From the NCBI RefSeq assembly GCF_005049045.1, contig NZ_SUPK01000004.1, positions 186,001 through 250,000 of the forward strand: DNA of 64,000 nt. The letters run 5' to 3'. Numbering within the stretch: position 1 is the stretch's first letter; the number at the start of each line of letters is the position of its first letter. This stretch comes from Cohnella pontilimi (GTDB taxonomy: Bacteria > Bacillota > Bacilli > Paenibacillales > Paenibacillaceae). The notes beneath the pieces are model-generated. The model was not told the DNA's origin and ran no database searches. It saw nothing but the letters and a program-made list of their open reading frames with translations. Shown here piece by piece: positions 43,596-52,472 of the stretch. Both the position numbers and the translations under genes were made by a program.

Positions 43596-44563
43596 ACGTC
43601 AAGCTCCCTTCTCATGACCGCGAACTCTTTCACTTTTTGGAAGCCGGCTTTCTCGTAAATCCGAAGCGCCGGATTGTTGTATCCCGTGTATAGCGACATA
43701 TATTCCGTCCCGATATTCCGGAAGGCCTCACACAATTTATTAAACAGAATGCTGCCCAACCCGTGCCCCTCGTGGTCCGGGTGTACACCGATGCCTGCGA
43801 AATAACCCCGGCCGTTCTCCTGCCGGATGACGGGGCCGGCGAACCCGGCCGCTGCGCCGCGGCACGACGCCATGACGACGGGCACTCCGGACGCCGTGCT
43901 CTGAGAAATCTCTCGCTTCCACAAAGGATTGCCGAGCGCCTCCAGCATGACCTCCACGCCAACGACCTTGCCGGCATCGTATAGTTCCACCGAATACCCT
44001 TCCGAAAGCGCCTTGGCCTCTTTGTCCCGTATTTCTTCCGGTACCCGGAAACCGGCCAGCGGCAGGTACATTGCGTGCTGCCTCGCCCGGTCTGTGTAAC
44101 CCGCGCGCAGCAGGAAACGGTAAAGATCGCTCTCCACCGGCACCCCGGGCGCATTGTTGTGCTCATGCTTCGGCGTATTCGGAATGTACCAGGGCAACAT
44201 CATCGGATTGAAGAACAGAACCTCGGCCTGCTTCTTCCCCAGCTCCCGGAAACGGTTTTCCAGTGCGCCCAACATCTCGTTGTACCGATCGTCGGTCCGG
44301 CGGTCTCCCGCCAATACGATGCAGGTGATATACCCCGCAACGTCGCCGAGCGGCAGTTCGTCTCCCGTGCAGCCGCAGGCGAATCCGACCGCCCGGCCGT
44401 CTTCCACCAGCAGGAACGCGGCCTCGGGATCGAAGTTCGGATGACCCGTAAAGGTTCGCGCGAAGCTCTCCTCCGTCATTTCCTTGTAGCCGTCCTTCAC
44501 GGCTTCCGCGTTCCACAAATCGATCACGTCGTGCAAGTATCGGTCGTCCCAGGAAATGAGCAT
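43592..44563 (-). CDS. Tandem-GNAT acetyltransferase
   Basis: 323 residues, about twice a single GNAT domain. The C-terminal half has the acetyl-CoA loop GIGVHPDHEGHGLGSILFNK and the final SLYTGYNNPALRIYEKAGFQ; the N-terminal half resembles a second, less conserved GNAT fold (AFLLVEDGRAVGFACGCTGD). The partner PIG-L gene overlaps by four bases, so acetylation and deacetylation functions are coupled. Amino-sugar N-acetylation (for example glucosamine to GlcNAc) is a reasonable guess from context, not shown by motifs. Confidence 0.78.
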   Translation of the reverse strand: MLISWDDRYLHDVIDLWNAEAVKDGYKEMTEESFARTFTGHPNFDPEAAFLLVEDGRAVGFACGCTGDELPLGDVAGYITCIVLAGDRRTDDRYNEMLGALENRFRELGKKQAEVLFFNPMMLPWYIPNTPKHEHNNAPGVPVESDLYRFLLRAGYTDRARQHAMYLPLAGFRVPEEIRDKEAKALSEGYSVELYDAGKVVGVEVMLEALGNPLWKREISQSTASGVPVVMASCRGAAAGFAGPVIRQENGRGYFAGIGVHPDHEGHGLGSILFNKLCEAFRNIGTEYMSLYTGYNNPALRIYEKAGFQKVKEFAVMRRELDV

Positions 44564-44614
44564 GACGGCGACACCCCCTTTGCTGAAATATTCCGGCTCC
44601 TTACCACGAGCCGC

Positions 44615-45787
44615 TTACCAGGAGATCTTGCCCAGCACCACCGGCCGGCTGGCACCGGTCGCGGCCGGGAGATTGCCCGGAATGCCGGCCATCGTGCAAT
44701 CGGCAAGCAGGGCGAACGCGACCGCCTCCTTGGCGTCGCTGTTGCCGCCTGCTTCTTCCTGCGTCTTGACCGGCACCCCCTTCCCTTCCATCTCCTGCTT
44801 CAGAAATTGCATCAGCACCGGGTTATAGCTTCCTCCGCCGCCGACCAGCATGAGATCCGCGGGATGGCGGTCCCGGATGAACCGGTCGTACGCGTCTCCG
44901 ATCGACCAGGCGGTCAGCATCGTGACGGTCGTGACCAGATCCTCCGCAGAGAGTCCGCGCTCCTCGCCAAGGCGCAGCAATTCCTCCACGTAAGCCGCGC
45001 CGAACCGCTCGCGCCCTGTCGTCTTCGGCGCCTGCAGCGCATAATACTCCTCCCGCTGCAGCTCCCGCAGCAGCTCTGCGTCGACCATACCCTTGCGGGC
45101 CATGGCGCCGCCCGTATCCATCGTCTGGCTGCCGCCGGTTAGCCGGGACACCACGCCGTCAATGAGCATGTTGCCCGGCCCGGTGTCGAACGCGTACACC
45201 TGGTCCGGCGAGCAGCCGTCAGGAATGACGGTCACATTGCCGATGCCGCCGATGTTCTGCAGCAGCAGCGTCCGCTCCGTCTCGCGGTACAGCAAATATT
45301 CTGTGAACGGCACGAGCGGCGCTCCCTGTCCGCCAACCGCGATGTCGGCCGGCCGGAAGTCGGACACGCATGGGATTCTCGTCCGAGCCGCGATCACGGC
45401 CCCTTCCCCGATCTGCACCGTATAGCGGTGCTCGGGGGCGTGATAGATTGTCTGTCCGTGCGAGCCGATGAACGCGATCTCCCCAGGCGCGACACCCGCC
45501 TCCGCGATGACCGAAAGCGCAGCTGCCGCGTACAGCTCTCCCAGCGCCACGTTCATCCGCCCAACTCGGTCCAGCGTCGCCTTAGCCGGATCGAACAGCT
45601 CAAAAATTTCTTTCCTTACATCCGCCGGAAAAGCCGTGTTTTCGAACGCGATCAGCCTGACCTCTCGGGGAGAGCCCGGTTCCCCGGCAATCTCTACGAG
45701 AGCGGCATCTATTCCATCCACAGAAGTGCCGGACATGAGACCTACCGCATAACGCTTCTCCGACGACAATGGTGCCGAACGCGCCAT
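44615..45787 (-). CDS. anmK: Anhydro-N-acetylmuramic acid kinase
   Basis: Opens the 1,6-anhydro ring of anhMurNAc and phosphorylates it to MurNAc-6-P, the substrate of MurQ. The 390-residue protein is full length, with MSGTSVDGIDAALVEIAG at the N-terminus (ATP phosphate site and catalytic region), IGSHGQTIYHAP, DFRPADIAVGGQGAPLVPFT, QNIGGIGNVTVIP, FDTGPGNMLIDG and a GGGGSYN ATP motif near the end. AnmK in a Gram-positive salvage operon implies that products of lytic transglycosylases are taken up. Lies one base after the MalG-type permease. Confidence 0.95.
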   Translation of the reverse strand: MARSAPLSSEKRYAVGLMSGTSVDGIDAALVEIAGEPGSPREVRLIAFENTAFPADVRKEIFELFDPAKATLDRVGRMNVALGELYAAAALSVIAEAGVAPGEIAFIGSHGQTIYHAPEHRYTVQIGEGAVIAARTRIPCVSDFRPADIAVGGQGAPLVPFTEYLLYRETERTLLLQNIGGIGNVTVIPDGCSPDQVYAFDTGPGNMLIDGVVSRLTGGSQTMDTGGAMARKGMVDAELLRELQREEYYALQAPKTTGRERFGAAYVEELLRLGEERGLSAEDLVTTVTMLTAWSIGDAYDRFIRDRHPADLMLVGGGGSYNPVLMQFLKQEMEGKGVPVKTQEEAGGNSDAKEAVAFALLADCTMAGIPGNLPAATGASRPVVLGKISW

Positions 45788-45788
45788 T

Positions 45789-46646
45789 TTACCCTTTCAC
45801 CGCGCCGACGGTTACACCCTCGAGGAAGTACCGTTGCAAGCTGAAGAACAGAATGAACATCGGCAGTGCAGCAATGGTGGCGCCGGCCATCATCGGACCG
45901 AAGTACGTCGTATTCGCGAAACGGAAATTTTTGAGGCCCACCTGGATCGTCTGCATCTCCATCGAGTTGGTGACGAGCAGCGGCCAGAAGAACGTATTCC
46001 AGCTTTCCATGAATGTCAGAATCGCCATCACAGCAAGCACGGTCTTCGACAGGGGAAGAATGAGCTTCGTGTAGATTTGAAATTGGTTGCAGCCGTCGAT
46101 TTTGGCGCTTTCCAGAATTTCCGACGGGATACTGCTCATGAATTGCTTCGCGAGAAAAATGTTATATACCGTCACGATGCCGGGCAGAATTAAGGCGCCG
46201 TAAGTGTTCTCCATGTCGAAAGTGTTCACGACGAGAATATAAAGCGGCACCTGCGTGACCTGATAAGGAATCATCATGGCGCACAGCAGCACGGCGAACA
46301 GCACGTTGCGGCCTCTGAATCTCAACTTGGAGAAAGCGAAGCCGGCCATGCTTGCGAACACCACGTTAAACACCATGACGCTGCCCGCGACAACGAGGGA
46401 ATTCAACAGCCAACGGAACGAATATTTGCTGTAATTGAAAAAGAATTTGTAAGAATCCAGCGTGAACTTGCCGGGCCAGAGCGTGTAGTTCATCGCACCG
46501 GCTTCGACGGGATCCCCGAAAGAGGAGATGACCATGAAATAGATCGGAAACAGAGTCGCTAAAGCGAAAATCAGCAGCAACACGCCAATCGCGGCGTTCC
46601 GGCTTATCCTGCGGGCTGGGTTGCCCGTGTTTTTATAAAGTGCCAT
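45789..46646 (-). CDS. CUT1 ABC permease, MalG-type (importer 4, amino-sugar)
   Basis: Six-helix membrane subunit of 285 residues. The EAA loop is LESAKIDGCNQFQIYTKLIL and the tail ends VTVGAVKG. TMMIPY-type conserved stretch MMIPYQVTQVPLYILVVNTF is present. It sits between its MalF partner and anmK in the murQ operon, so its cargo is probably MurNAc, anhMurNAc, a disaccharide or a short muropeptide. Confidence 0.92.
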   Translation of the reverse strand: MALYKNTGNPARRISRNAAIGVLLLIFALATLFPIYFMVISSFGDPVEAGAMNYTLWPGKFTLDSYKFFFNYSKYSFRWLLNSLVVAGSVMVFNVVFASMAGFAFSKLRFRGRNVLFAVLLCAMMIPYQVTQVPLYILVVNTFDMENTYGALILPGIVTVYNIFLAKQFMSSIPSEILESAKIDGCNQFQIYTKLILPLSKTVLAVMAILTFMESWNTFFWPLLVTNSMEMQTIQVGLKNFRFANTTYFGPMMAGATIAALPMFILFFSLQRYFLEGVTVGAVKG

Positions 46647-46662
46647 CGGCGTTCCCCTCCCC

Positions 46663-47565
46663 TTAATACTCCACGTCTTTGCCTAGGAATTTGAACTGGA
46701 TCAGGGAAATGCCGGCGATGATGACCGCCAGGATGAGCGATTGCGCCGCCGCTTCTCCGAACTCAAAATACTTGAAGGCGTTGTTGAAAATGAGCAGGCC
46801 CACCATGGTCGTCGCATTGTCCGGTCCTCCTCCCGTCATCAGGAAGGCGTTCTGGAACACCTGGAACGAGCCGATGATACCGGTTACAAACAGGAACAGC
46901 GTGGTCGGCTTCAGGCAAGGGATGACGATATGCCAGATCTTCTGCAGGAACGTCGCGCCATCTAGATCCGCCGCTTCGTAATAGCTGTCGTCGATGCCCA
47001 GCAGCGCGGCCAGGTAGATGATAATCGCGGTGCCGTGGCTGGAGAGCCAAGACATCAGCACGAGCGAGAACATCGCGGTTGCGCTTGCCCCGAGCCAGTT
47101 TTGGTTGCTGCCTCCGAAGAAATGGACGACCTGGTTCAGAATGCCCGCGGGGAGCGGATCGTAGATCCAGAGCCAGACGACCGACAGCGTCACGCCCGAT
47201 GCAACCGCCGGCAAGTAGTAAATCGCTTTGAACGTGGTTTGAAGAAATTTTTTCAAGGGCAAGATCAAGATCGCAATCGAGAATGAGATCAGCAGGCCGA
47301 CCGGAACGGTCAGCACCGTATAGACGACCGTGTTGCGCAGCGATTTCCAGAACAAGGAGTCTTGGAACGTCTCCGCGTAATTTTCCCAACCGATAAAGGT
47401 GGATCCGAGCGGCTTGTATTTCTGAAAGCTGATGATAAAGGCGCTGGCAACCGGGTATGCCGTAAACAGCGCGTAGACGACAAGCGCCACCGCGATGAAG
47501 GCGTAACCCCAAGCCCCGTCTCCTCTGTTTTTACGTTTTTTGACTGTGATGGGCAGTTGATTCAT
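46663..47565 (-). CDS. CUT1 ABC permease, MalF-type (importer 4, amino-sugar)
   Basis: Membrane subunit, start at ATG 47565 ten bases after AAAGGAG. The N-terminal basic patch VKKRKNRGDGAWG precedes the first helix. EAA loop: YEAADLDGATFLQKIWHIVI; GGP loop: LMTGGGPDNATTMVGLLIFN. It pairs with the MalG-type subunit 16 bases after it. The binding protein gene is upstream across a hairpin. Confidence 0.91.
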   Translation of the reverse strand: MNQLPITVKKRKNRGDGAWGYAFIAVALVVYALFTAYPVASAFIISFQKYKPLGSTFIGWENYAETFQDSLFWKSLRNTVVYTVLTVPVGLLISFSIAILILPLKKFLQTTFKAIYYLPAVASGVTLSVVWLWIYDPLPAGILNQVVHFFGGSNQNWLGASATAMFSLVLMSWLSSHGTAIIIYLAALLGIDDSYYEAADLDGATFLQKIWHIVIPCLKPTTLFLFVTGIIGSFQVFQNAFLMTGGGPDNATTMVGLLIFNNAFKYFEFGEAAAQSLILAVIIAGISLIQFKFLGKDVEY

Positions 47566-47602
47566 CTGGCCAGACTCCTTTTGCATCCGAATTCAGAAAC
47601 AG

Positions 47603-47643
47603 GTATCGGATAGCCGCGCCTGATTCGCGCGACTATCCGATAC
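47603..47643 (-). other. Hairpin between binding protein 4 and its permeases
   Basis: GTATCGGATAG pairs perfectly with CTATCCGATAC and an inner CGCG/CGCG extends the stem. No U tract follows on the minus strand. Stability or processing element is likely. Confidence 0.75.
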
Positions 47644-47667
47644 GCTTGCTTCAGCCGCGAATTTGCG

Positions 47668-49116
47668 TCAGTCTTTGACGACTCCGTCTTCGCCGAACGC
47701 TTTAATGGCCGCAGCTTTAACCGCTTCGTACATGGCTTCCGGTTTGATTTCATTAGCAAGCAGCGCTTGCAGTTTCGGAATGATCACTTCGTCTTCCAGC
47801 TTGATCGCTTGAGCCGCTTTGTCCGTCGGGATGTCCGGGCGCGGCTTCGCGGCGTGGGACAGCATTACGTCTACGGCTGCAATGTTGTCGGGATTGCGGT
47901 CGATGGTCATGCTCTTCGCCGCTTCTTTCGCGCTCTTCGTGATGTGCGCGGCGAACAGGTCGTTGTTGGTCGTGGCGGCGACTTTGCCGCTGGCCAGGAA
48001 GTACGCGGCTTTGACGACGTTGGCTTTATGCTCGGCTGTCGGCTCTTTCTTGCCGCGGAACGTTACGTAACCATCGACAACCGTGCTCGATACCGGCGGC
48101 TGGCCAAGGAACGAAGGAACCGGCAGGACGACATAGTCCACCTTGATGCTGTCCTTCACGGCGCTGCCGTCGTTGGCGTCGATCTTGGCGTTGTTCTTCT
48201 TCGCGGAGTTCTCGAATACGGCAAGGCCTTTGCCGGTGATCATCGTCTGGCCGGTCAGGAACATGTTCCAGCGTTTGCCGGCGTCGACGGAGCTGAGCTC
48301 TTTCGGCATGGAGCCGTCGTCGATCATTTGGCGAACCGCTTTCAGCACTTCCAGGTAATTCTTGCTCGTATAAGCATACTTCAGGTCAGAGGTGAACGGA
48401 TCCGGCATACCGGCGTTTTTCACCAGAATCGTGAGGTAATCGCGGGAAGCGACGCCGGCCGTCGCGAATACGAAGCCGTAACGCTTTTTGCCGTTTTCCG
48501 TCACGACGCCCTTCTTGATCGCTTCGCGGAACTGTTCGTAAGTCCAACCTTCTTGCTGGACTTTCTTCCAATCAATGCCCGCTTGCTCCAGGAACTGCTT
48601 GTTGCCGCCAATCGCGTGCACTTCCATGTAGGCTGGGAGACCGTACAGGCTGTTGCCGTTTTTCATGTATTCGAGCGGCAGCGGATCAAAGTCGCTGACC
48701 ATATCCGGTGTGACCGAGTCCGTGATGTCCATCAGCATGCCTTGGTCGACATACTTGGCGATGCCGCCGGAGCCGATGAACGCGATGTCGGGCGGACTGC
48801 CCGCGTTCACTTGCGTGTCGAGCTTCTGCGACATGTCTTCCCAGCTCGCCGGCTCGATTTTCAGCGTTAGGTTCGGATACAGCGCGTTGAATTCTTTTTC
48901 CATTTGTGCAAAGTTGTCTTGGTAAGTAGGCGATACCGGCGGCAGCAGCGCAGTGATCGTATCTTTCTCTCCCGATGGCGCAGCGCTTCCGGAAGCGCTT
49001 GCTGAACCAGACGGGCTGGGGCTGGAATCGCCCTTGCTTGAGCCGCAGGCGGCCAGCGAAGTGACAGACAGCGTCAAAGCCATGATGGATGCCAATACAC
49101 GCAACTTTCTTTTCAT
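47668..49116 (-). CDS. CUT1 extracellular binding lipoprotein (importer 4, amino-sugar)
   Basis: Family 1 solute-binding lipoprotein. Signal peptide MKRKLRVLASIMALTLSVTS ends at lipobox LAAC; a Ser/Pro/Ala/Gly linker follows (about 25-50), then the binding domain (DTITALLPPVSPTYQDNFAQ). It is second in the operon, 63 bases after murQ, with GGGGAGG before the ATG. Context suggests MurNAc-containing sugars or muropeptides as ligand; sequence alone does not show it. Confidence 0.91.
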   Translation of the reverse strand: MKRKLRVLASIMALTLSVTSLAACGSSKGDSSPSPSGSASASGSAAPSGEKDTITALLPPVSPTYQDNFAQMEKEFNALYPNLTLKIEPASWEDMSQKLDTQVNAGSPPDIAFIGSGGIAKYVDQGMLMDITDSVTPDMVSDFDPLPLEYMKNGNSLYGLPAYMEVHAIGGNKQFLEQAGIDWKKVQQEGWTYEQFREAIKKGVVTENGKKRYGFVFATAGVASRDYLTILVKNAGMPDPFTSDLKYAYTSKNYLEVLKAVRQMIDDGSMPKELSSVDAGKRWNMFLTGQTMITGKGLAVFENSAKKNNAKIDANDGSAVKDSIKVDYVVLPVPSFLGQPPVSSTVVDGYVTFRGKKEPTAEHKANVVKAAYFLASGKVAATTNNDLFAAHITKSAKEAAKSMTIDRNPDNIAAVDVMLSHAAKPRPDIPTDKAAQAIKLEDEVIIPKLQALLANEIKPEAMYEAVKAAAIKAFGEDGVVKD

Positions 49117-49179
49117 CCGTAATTCCTCCCCTAATTATGATCATGCTTTATGTGAAACAGCGCGCATATCCGTGTCCGG

Positions 49180-50100
49180 TCAGCCGACTCTCGTATATGC
49201 GCGGATCGCTGCCTTCAGGTTGCCTTCGAAGCGTTCCAGCGCCTTGCCCGCTTCTTCCGCGTCCAGGCTGGTTTCGATCATCATGATCGCCAGCTTGCAA
49301 TTCATGGACGCTTTCTGCAGATACGCCGAGGCCGTTTCGAAATCCGTTCCGGTGGCTGCCTTGATGATTCGGATGGACCGGTCTTGAAGCTTCTGGTTGC
49401 TCGCCTTGAGATCGACCATCAGGTTGTTGTATGTCTTGCCCAGCTTCACCATCGTGCAGGTGGTCAGCATGTTGAGCACCAGCTTCTGGGCGGTCCCCGC
49501 CTTCAAGCGGGTGGACCCCATGATCACCTCCGGTCCTGTGACCGGGGCGATGCAGATGCCGCATACCTCTTCCAGCTTCGAGTTCTTGTTGTTCGTCACC
49601 CCAATTACGGCTGCGCCAATTTCCGCGGCCCGCTTTACCGCGGCGATGACGAACGCCGCGCTTCCGCTCGCCGATATGCCGACGACCGCGTCGCGGCCGG
49701 TGACGCCGCAGCGCTCGATGAGCGCGATCCCCTCCTCCGCATTGTCTTCGAATCCCTCCACCGCAGTCCTCAGCGCGATATCCCCGCCCGCGATATGCCC
49801 CTGCACCAGCTCGGGGTCCACGCCGAAGGTCGGTGGACATTCGGAAGCGTCCAGCACGCCGATGCGGCCGGAGCTGCCCGCTCCGATGTAGAACATTCTG
49901 CCGCCGTCCTTGAGCGTCCGATGCAGAATATCAACCGCTTTCATAATTTGCGGAATTTCTTCCGCAACGGCGGCGGGCACTTTGGCGTCTTCCTCGTTCA
50001 GGAGGCGGAGCATTTCCTCGGTGGCGACCTCATCGATCATCCGCGTTTCCGGGTTGATCTTCTCTGTTGTCAGTCCCGCAAGGTATTCGTTCATGGACAT
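49180..50100 (-). CDS. murQ: N-acetylmuramic acid 6-phosphate etherase
   Basis: Cleaves the D-lactyl ether of MurNAc-6-P to give GlcNAc-6-P and D-lactate. The 306-residue SIS-domain lyase has the signature FYIGAGSSGRIGVLDASECP with catalytic Glu87, then HIAGGDIALRTAVEGFEDN, AVVGISASGSAAFVIAAVKR and GPEVIMGSTRLKAGTAQKLV. The C-terminal helical tail (CUE-like) is complete. First gene of the minus-strand operon, read from its own promoter after the murR terminator. An ATG two codons in (50094) has the better GGAGA spacing and may be the real start. Confidence 0.96.
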   Translation of the reverse strand: MSMNEYLAGLTTEKINPETRMIDEVATEEMLRLLNEEDAKVPAAVAEEIPQIMKAVDILHRTLKDGGRMFYIGAGSSGRIGVLDASECPPTFGVDPELVQGHIAGGDIALRTAVEGFEDNAEEGIALIERCGVTGRDAVVGISASGSAAFVIAAVKRAAEIGAAVIGVTNNKNSKLEEVCGICIAPVTGPEVIMGSTRLKAGTAQKLVLNMLTTCTMVKLGKTYNNLMVDLKASNQKLQDRSIRIIKAATGTDFETASAYLQKASMNCKLAIMMIETSLDAEEAGKALERFEGNLKAAIRAYTRVG

Positions 50101-50164
50101 TCTCCTACCCTGTTTTTGTTGATCGTTCCGTTATTCGGTGATCGTTTTCTCTTTGTATGCGTTT

Positions 50165-50215
50165 ATCTTAAAGAACCAAGGCTGATATCGTCAATAGATT
50201 TTGAAATATTTTTTC
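50165..50215 (-). promoter_or_regulatory. murQ promoter with candidate MurR operator
   Basis: Minus strand TTGACG (50189-50194), 18 bases, TAAGAT (50165-50170). Eight bases upstream of the -35 lies GAAATATTTTTTC (50203-50215), an imperfect copy of the GAAAT-N3-ATTTC palindromes found in the murR/kinase intergenic region. Confidence 0.5.
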
Positions 50216-50257
50216 ATCATAAAATTTATTGCTGTTTTTTATTTTCAGAAAAAGCTG

Positions 50258-50290
50258 CAAAAAACCGCCATTTCCGTGTCGGAACGGCGG
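50258..50290 (-). terminator. Intrinsic terminator of murR
   Basis: On the minus strand CCGCCGTTCC pairs with GGAAATGGCGG (one mismatch) and is followed by TTTTTT. It separates the murR transcript from the murQ operon. Confidence 0.85.
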
Positions 50291-50300
50291 TGTTAACACA

Positions 50301-51164
50301 CTATTTTCGATGCTTGCTAGCCAAAATGTTATGGGTTTTCGACAAATATTTTTTAACGTTCTGATATTCCGCGCTGGCCACCCCGGCAAAAAGAATATCG
50401 ATGACGGTAAGCATGGCGATGCGAGAACCCATGGCCCCGCTGCGGATTGTCAGTTCCGGCGTGGAGATGCTGAGCACGATATTGGACTTGTCCGCCAGCT
50501 CGCTTTTGTTGTACTTGGTCAGGGCGATGCACGTGGCCCCGTTTTTTTTGGCGATCTCCAGCGTCTCGAGAATTTCCACTGTATCGCCGGAATTCGAAAC
50601 GAAGAACGCCACCTCGCCCTTGCCGAGCAGCGTCGCGGCGGTAAGCTGGCTGTGCCCGTCGGTGTAGGCGTGGCAGAGCTTGTTAATGCGGGAGAACTTC
50701 TGCTCCGCGTCCATGCAGACGAGGCCGGAGGCGCCGATGCCGAAAAAGACGATGCGCGTGCTTCCCCGCAGCACCTTGACGGCGCGGGCGATTTCGTTCT
50801 TGTCGATGATGCTGAGCGTGTCGTCAATTGACTTGATATTGTTGTGGGAAATGTTCGCCACGATGACGTTCAGGTCGTCTCCCGGCTGAATGTCCGTGTA
50901 CGAATTTTTATGATCGTCGTCCATGGAGCCCAGCGAAGCGGAAATGCTCACGATGAAGCTTCGGTATCCGTTATAGCCCAATGTTTTGCAAAACCGGAGA
51001 ACCGAGGCGTCGCTCGTCTTGCTGAGCTGAGCCAGGCTTTTGATCGACAAATGGGGAATTTCCTCGGTGTTCGCGATAATATATTCGGCCACCATGCGCT
51101 CGACCGGCGTCAAGCTGTCTTTCATGTCGCGGATTTTGATCAGAATATTGTCATGAATCGCCAT
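50301..51164 (-). CDS. murR: MurR/RpiR-family regulator of MurNAc utilisation
   Basis: Repressor expected to sense MurNAc-6-P. Of 287 residues, the N-terminal HTH_6 domain (about 1-80) has SIKSLAQLSKTSDASVLRFC, and the SIS domain (about 125-260) contains VFFGIGASGLVCMDAEQKF and the phospho-sugar motif FFVSNSGDTVEILETLEIAK. Placed directly upstream of murQ and divergent from a sugar kinase, the normal place for the pathway regulator. Palindromes in its own promoter suggest autoregulation. Confidence 0.9.
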   Translation of the reverse strand: MAIHDNILIKIRDMKDSLTPVERMVAEYIIANTEEIPHLSIKSLAQLSKTSDASVLRFCKTLGYNGYRSFIVSISASLGSMDDDHKNSYTDIQPGDDLNVIVANISHNNIKSIDDTLSIIDKNEIARAVKVLRGSTRIVFFGIGASGLVCMDAEQKFSRINKLCHAYTDGHSQLTAATLLGKGEVAFFVSNSGDTVEILETLEIAKKNGATCIALTKYNKSELADKSNIVLSISTPELTIRSGAMGSRIAMLTVIDILFAGVASAEYQNVKKYLSKTHNILASKHRK

Positions 51165-51269
51165 CTATTCTACCTACTATCCCGTTAGTATGTTAGCTAA
51201 ATCCTAAACCTGTTTTTTCCAAAACACAAGAAAAAAACCACACAACTGGTCGTGCTAGATGTCGTGTTA

Positions 51270-51353
51270 GAAATTTTATTTCGAAGTTATTATATCATAA
51301 TGAAATTATATTTCCGAATTTTATTGTTAGTAAATCTGTACGCATGCTATAAT
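51270..51353. promoter_or_regulatory. murR/kinase divergent promoter region with two palindromes
   Basis: GAAATTTTATTTC (51270-51282) and GAAATTATATTTC (51302-51314) are perfect GAAAT-N3-ATTTC palindromes 32 bases apart. The + strand promoter is TTGTTA (51324-51329), 18 bases, TATAAT (51348-51353), serving the kinase. The minus promoter is TTCGGA (51313-51318), 18 bases, TATAAT (51289-51294), serving murR, with one palindrome between its -35 and -10 and the other just past the start site. Confidence 0.55.
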
Positions 51354-51397
51354 AGCGACAATTTCAAGATCGCTGTATAACAAGGAGAACGCCGCGT

Positions 51398-52399
51398 ATG
51401 GATAAAAAGTATGTCATCAGTGCAGACGGCGGGAACAGCAAAACCGACTACTTCCTCTTCGATACGGAGGGTAATTTCGTTGATTGCCTGAGGACCGACA
51501 CCTGCAGCCATGAGCGGTTCCCGGACGCATACGCAGGCGCTTTCCGGGCGATGAACGAGCAGATTGGGCAGCTGCTGGCGAGAAACGGGCTGACCGTGAA
51601 GGATCTCGCGGCCGGAGCTTTCGGCCTGGCCGGCGCAGACCTGCCCTCTCAAAAGGAAGAGTTGAACCGGATCGTCGAACGGATTGGACTCAATCGTTTC
51701 ACGTTGGATAACGACTCGTTTCTGGGGATCAAGGCGGGGATCGATAAAGGCTTCGGCATCTGCTCCATCAACGGCTCCGGCTCGGTGACCGGAGGCATCT
51801 CCCCCACCGGCCGGCGGCTGCAGATCGGCGGCGTGGGCAGCGAGCTCGCCGGAGACGAAGCCGGCGGGTTCTATCTGGGCCGGAAAGTGCTGCGTGCCGT
51901 GTACGATACGCTCTATAGAATGGGGCCGGCGACGACGATGGCGGATCCGGTCATGAAGCTGCTCGGGGTCGCCTCCAAGGAATATTACATGGAAACCGTC
52001 ATCGAAGGTAACATCAACCGGACGCTGCCGAATACCGAGCTGATGCGCATCCTGTTCGCCGCTGCCGACGCCGGGGATGCGGCTGCGCTGGACATTGTCG
52101 GGAATACGGCCATGCAGCTGGCTCGCTCCACGGCCGGCTGCATTTCAAACCTGGATTTCGGGGACGAAGTGGATATCGTGCTGGCCGGCTCGGTGTGGGT
52201 GAAGGCGGAAAGCCCGCTCATGCTTCAATTATACCGGCGGCACCTGGCAAGCTTGATTGACCGCCGCTGTAACAGCGCGATTCTCGAGGTGCCGCCCGCG
52301 ACCGGTGCCGTATTTTGGGCGCTCGAGCTGGCAGGCGGCCGGCCCGTCGGCGGAGAAATCCGCCGCAAGGTGATCGAGCGCGTGAAGGCGCTGTTGTAA
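51398..52399 (+). CDS. BadF/BadG/N-acetylglucosamine-kinase family sugar kinase, second copy
   Basis: ASKHA-fold kinase of 333 residues. The phosphate-1 motif is ISADGGNSKTDYFLFDTEGN (Asn for the usual Thr), then FGLAGADLPSQKEELNRI, FGICSINGSGSVTGGISPTG and GGVGSELAGDEAGGFYLGRK, as in NagK-like proteins. It is divergent from murR and shares the operator-bearing region, so it is likely part of the regulon; substrate may be MurNAc or GlcNAc. AAGGAGA precedes the ATG by 11 bases. It is clearly different from the operon kinase at 39.1 kb. Confidence 0.85.
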   Translation: MDKKYVISADGGNSKTDYFLFDTEGNFVDCLRTDTCSHERFPDAYAGAFRAMNEQIGQLLARNGLTVKDLAAGAFGLAGADLPSQKEELNRIVERIGLNRFTLDNDSFLGIKAGIDKGFGICSINGSGSVTGGISPTGRRLQIGGVGSELAGDEAGGFYLGRKVLRAVYDTLYRMGPATTMADPVMKLLGVASKEYYMETVIEGNINRTLPNTELMRILFAAADAGDAAALDIVGNTAMQLARSTAGCISNLDFGDEVDIVLAGSVWVKAESPLMLQLYRRHLASLIDRRCNSAILEVPPATGAVFWALELAGGRPVGGEIRRKVIERVKALL

Positions 52400-52430
52400 G
52401 GCGAACACTTCTTAGCGAAGCCCGGCAAGC

Positions 52431-52466
52431 AAAATGGCTGAAACCACATGGTTTCAGCCATTTTTA
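52431..52466 (+). terminator. Intrinsic terminator of the kinase gene
   Basis: AAAATGGCTGAAACC pairs with GGTTTCAGCCATTTTT across a 4-base loop, giving a 15-base stem with a terminal U run. Confidence 0.9.
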
Positions 52467-52472
52467 TGTGCG

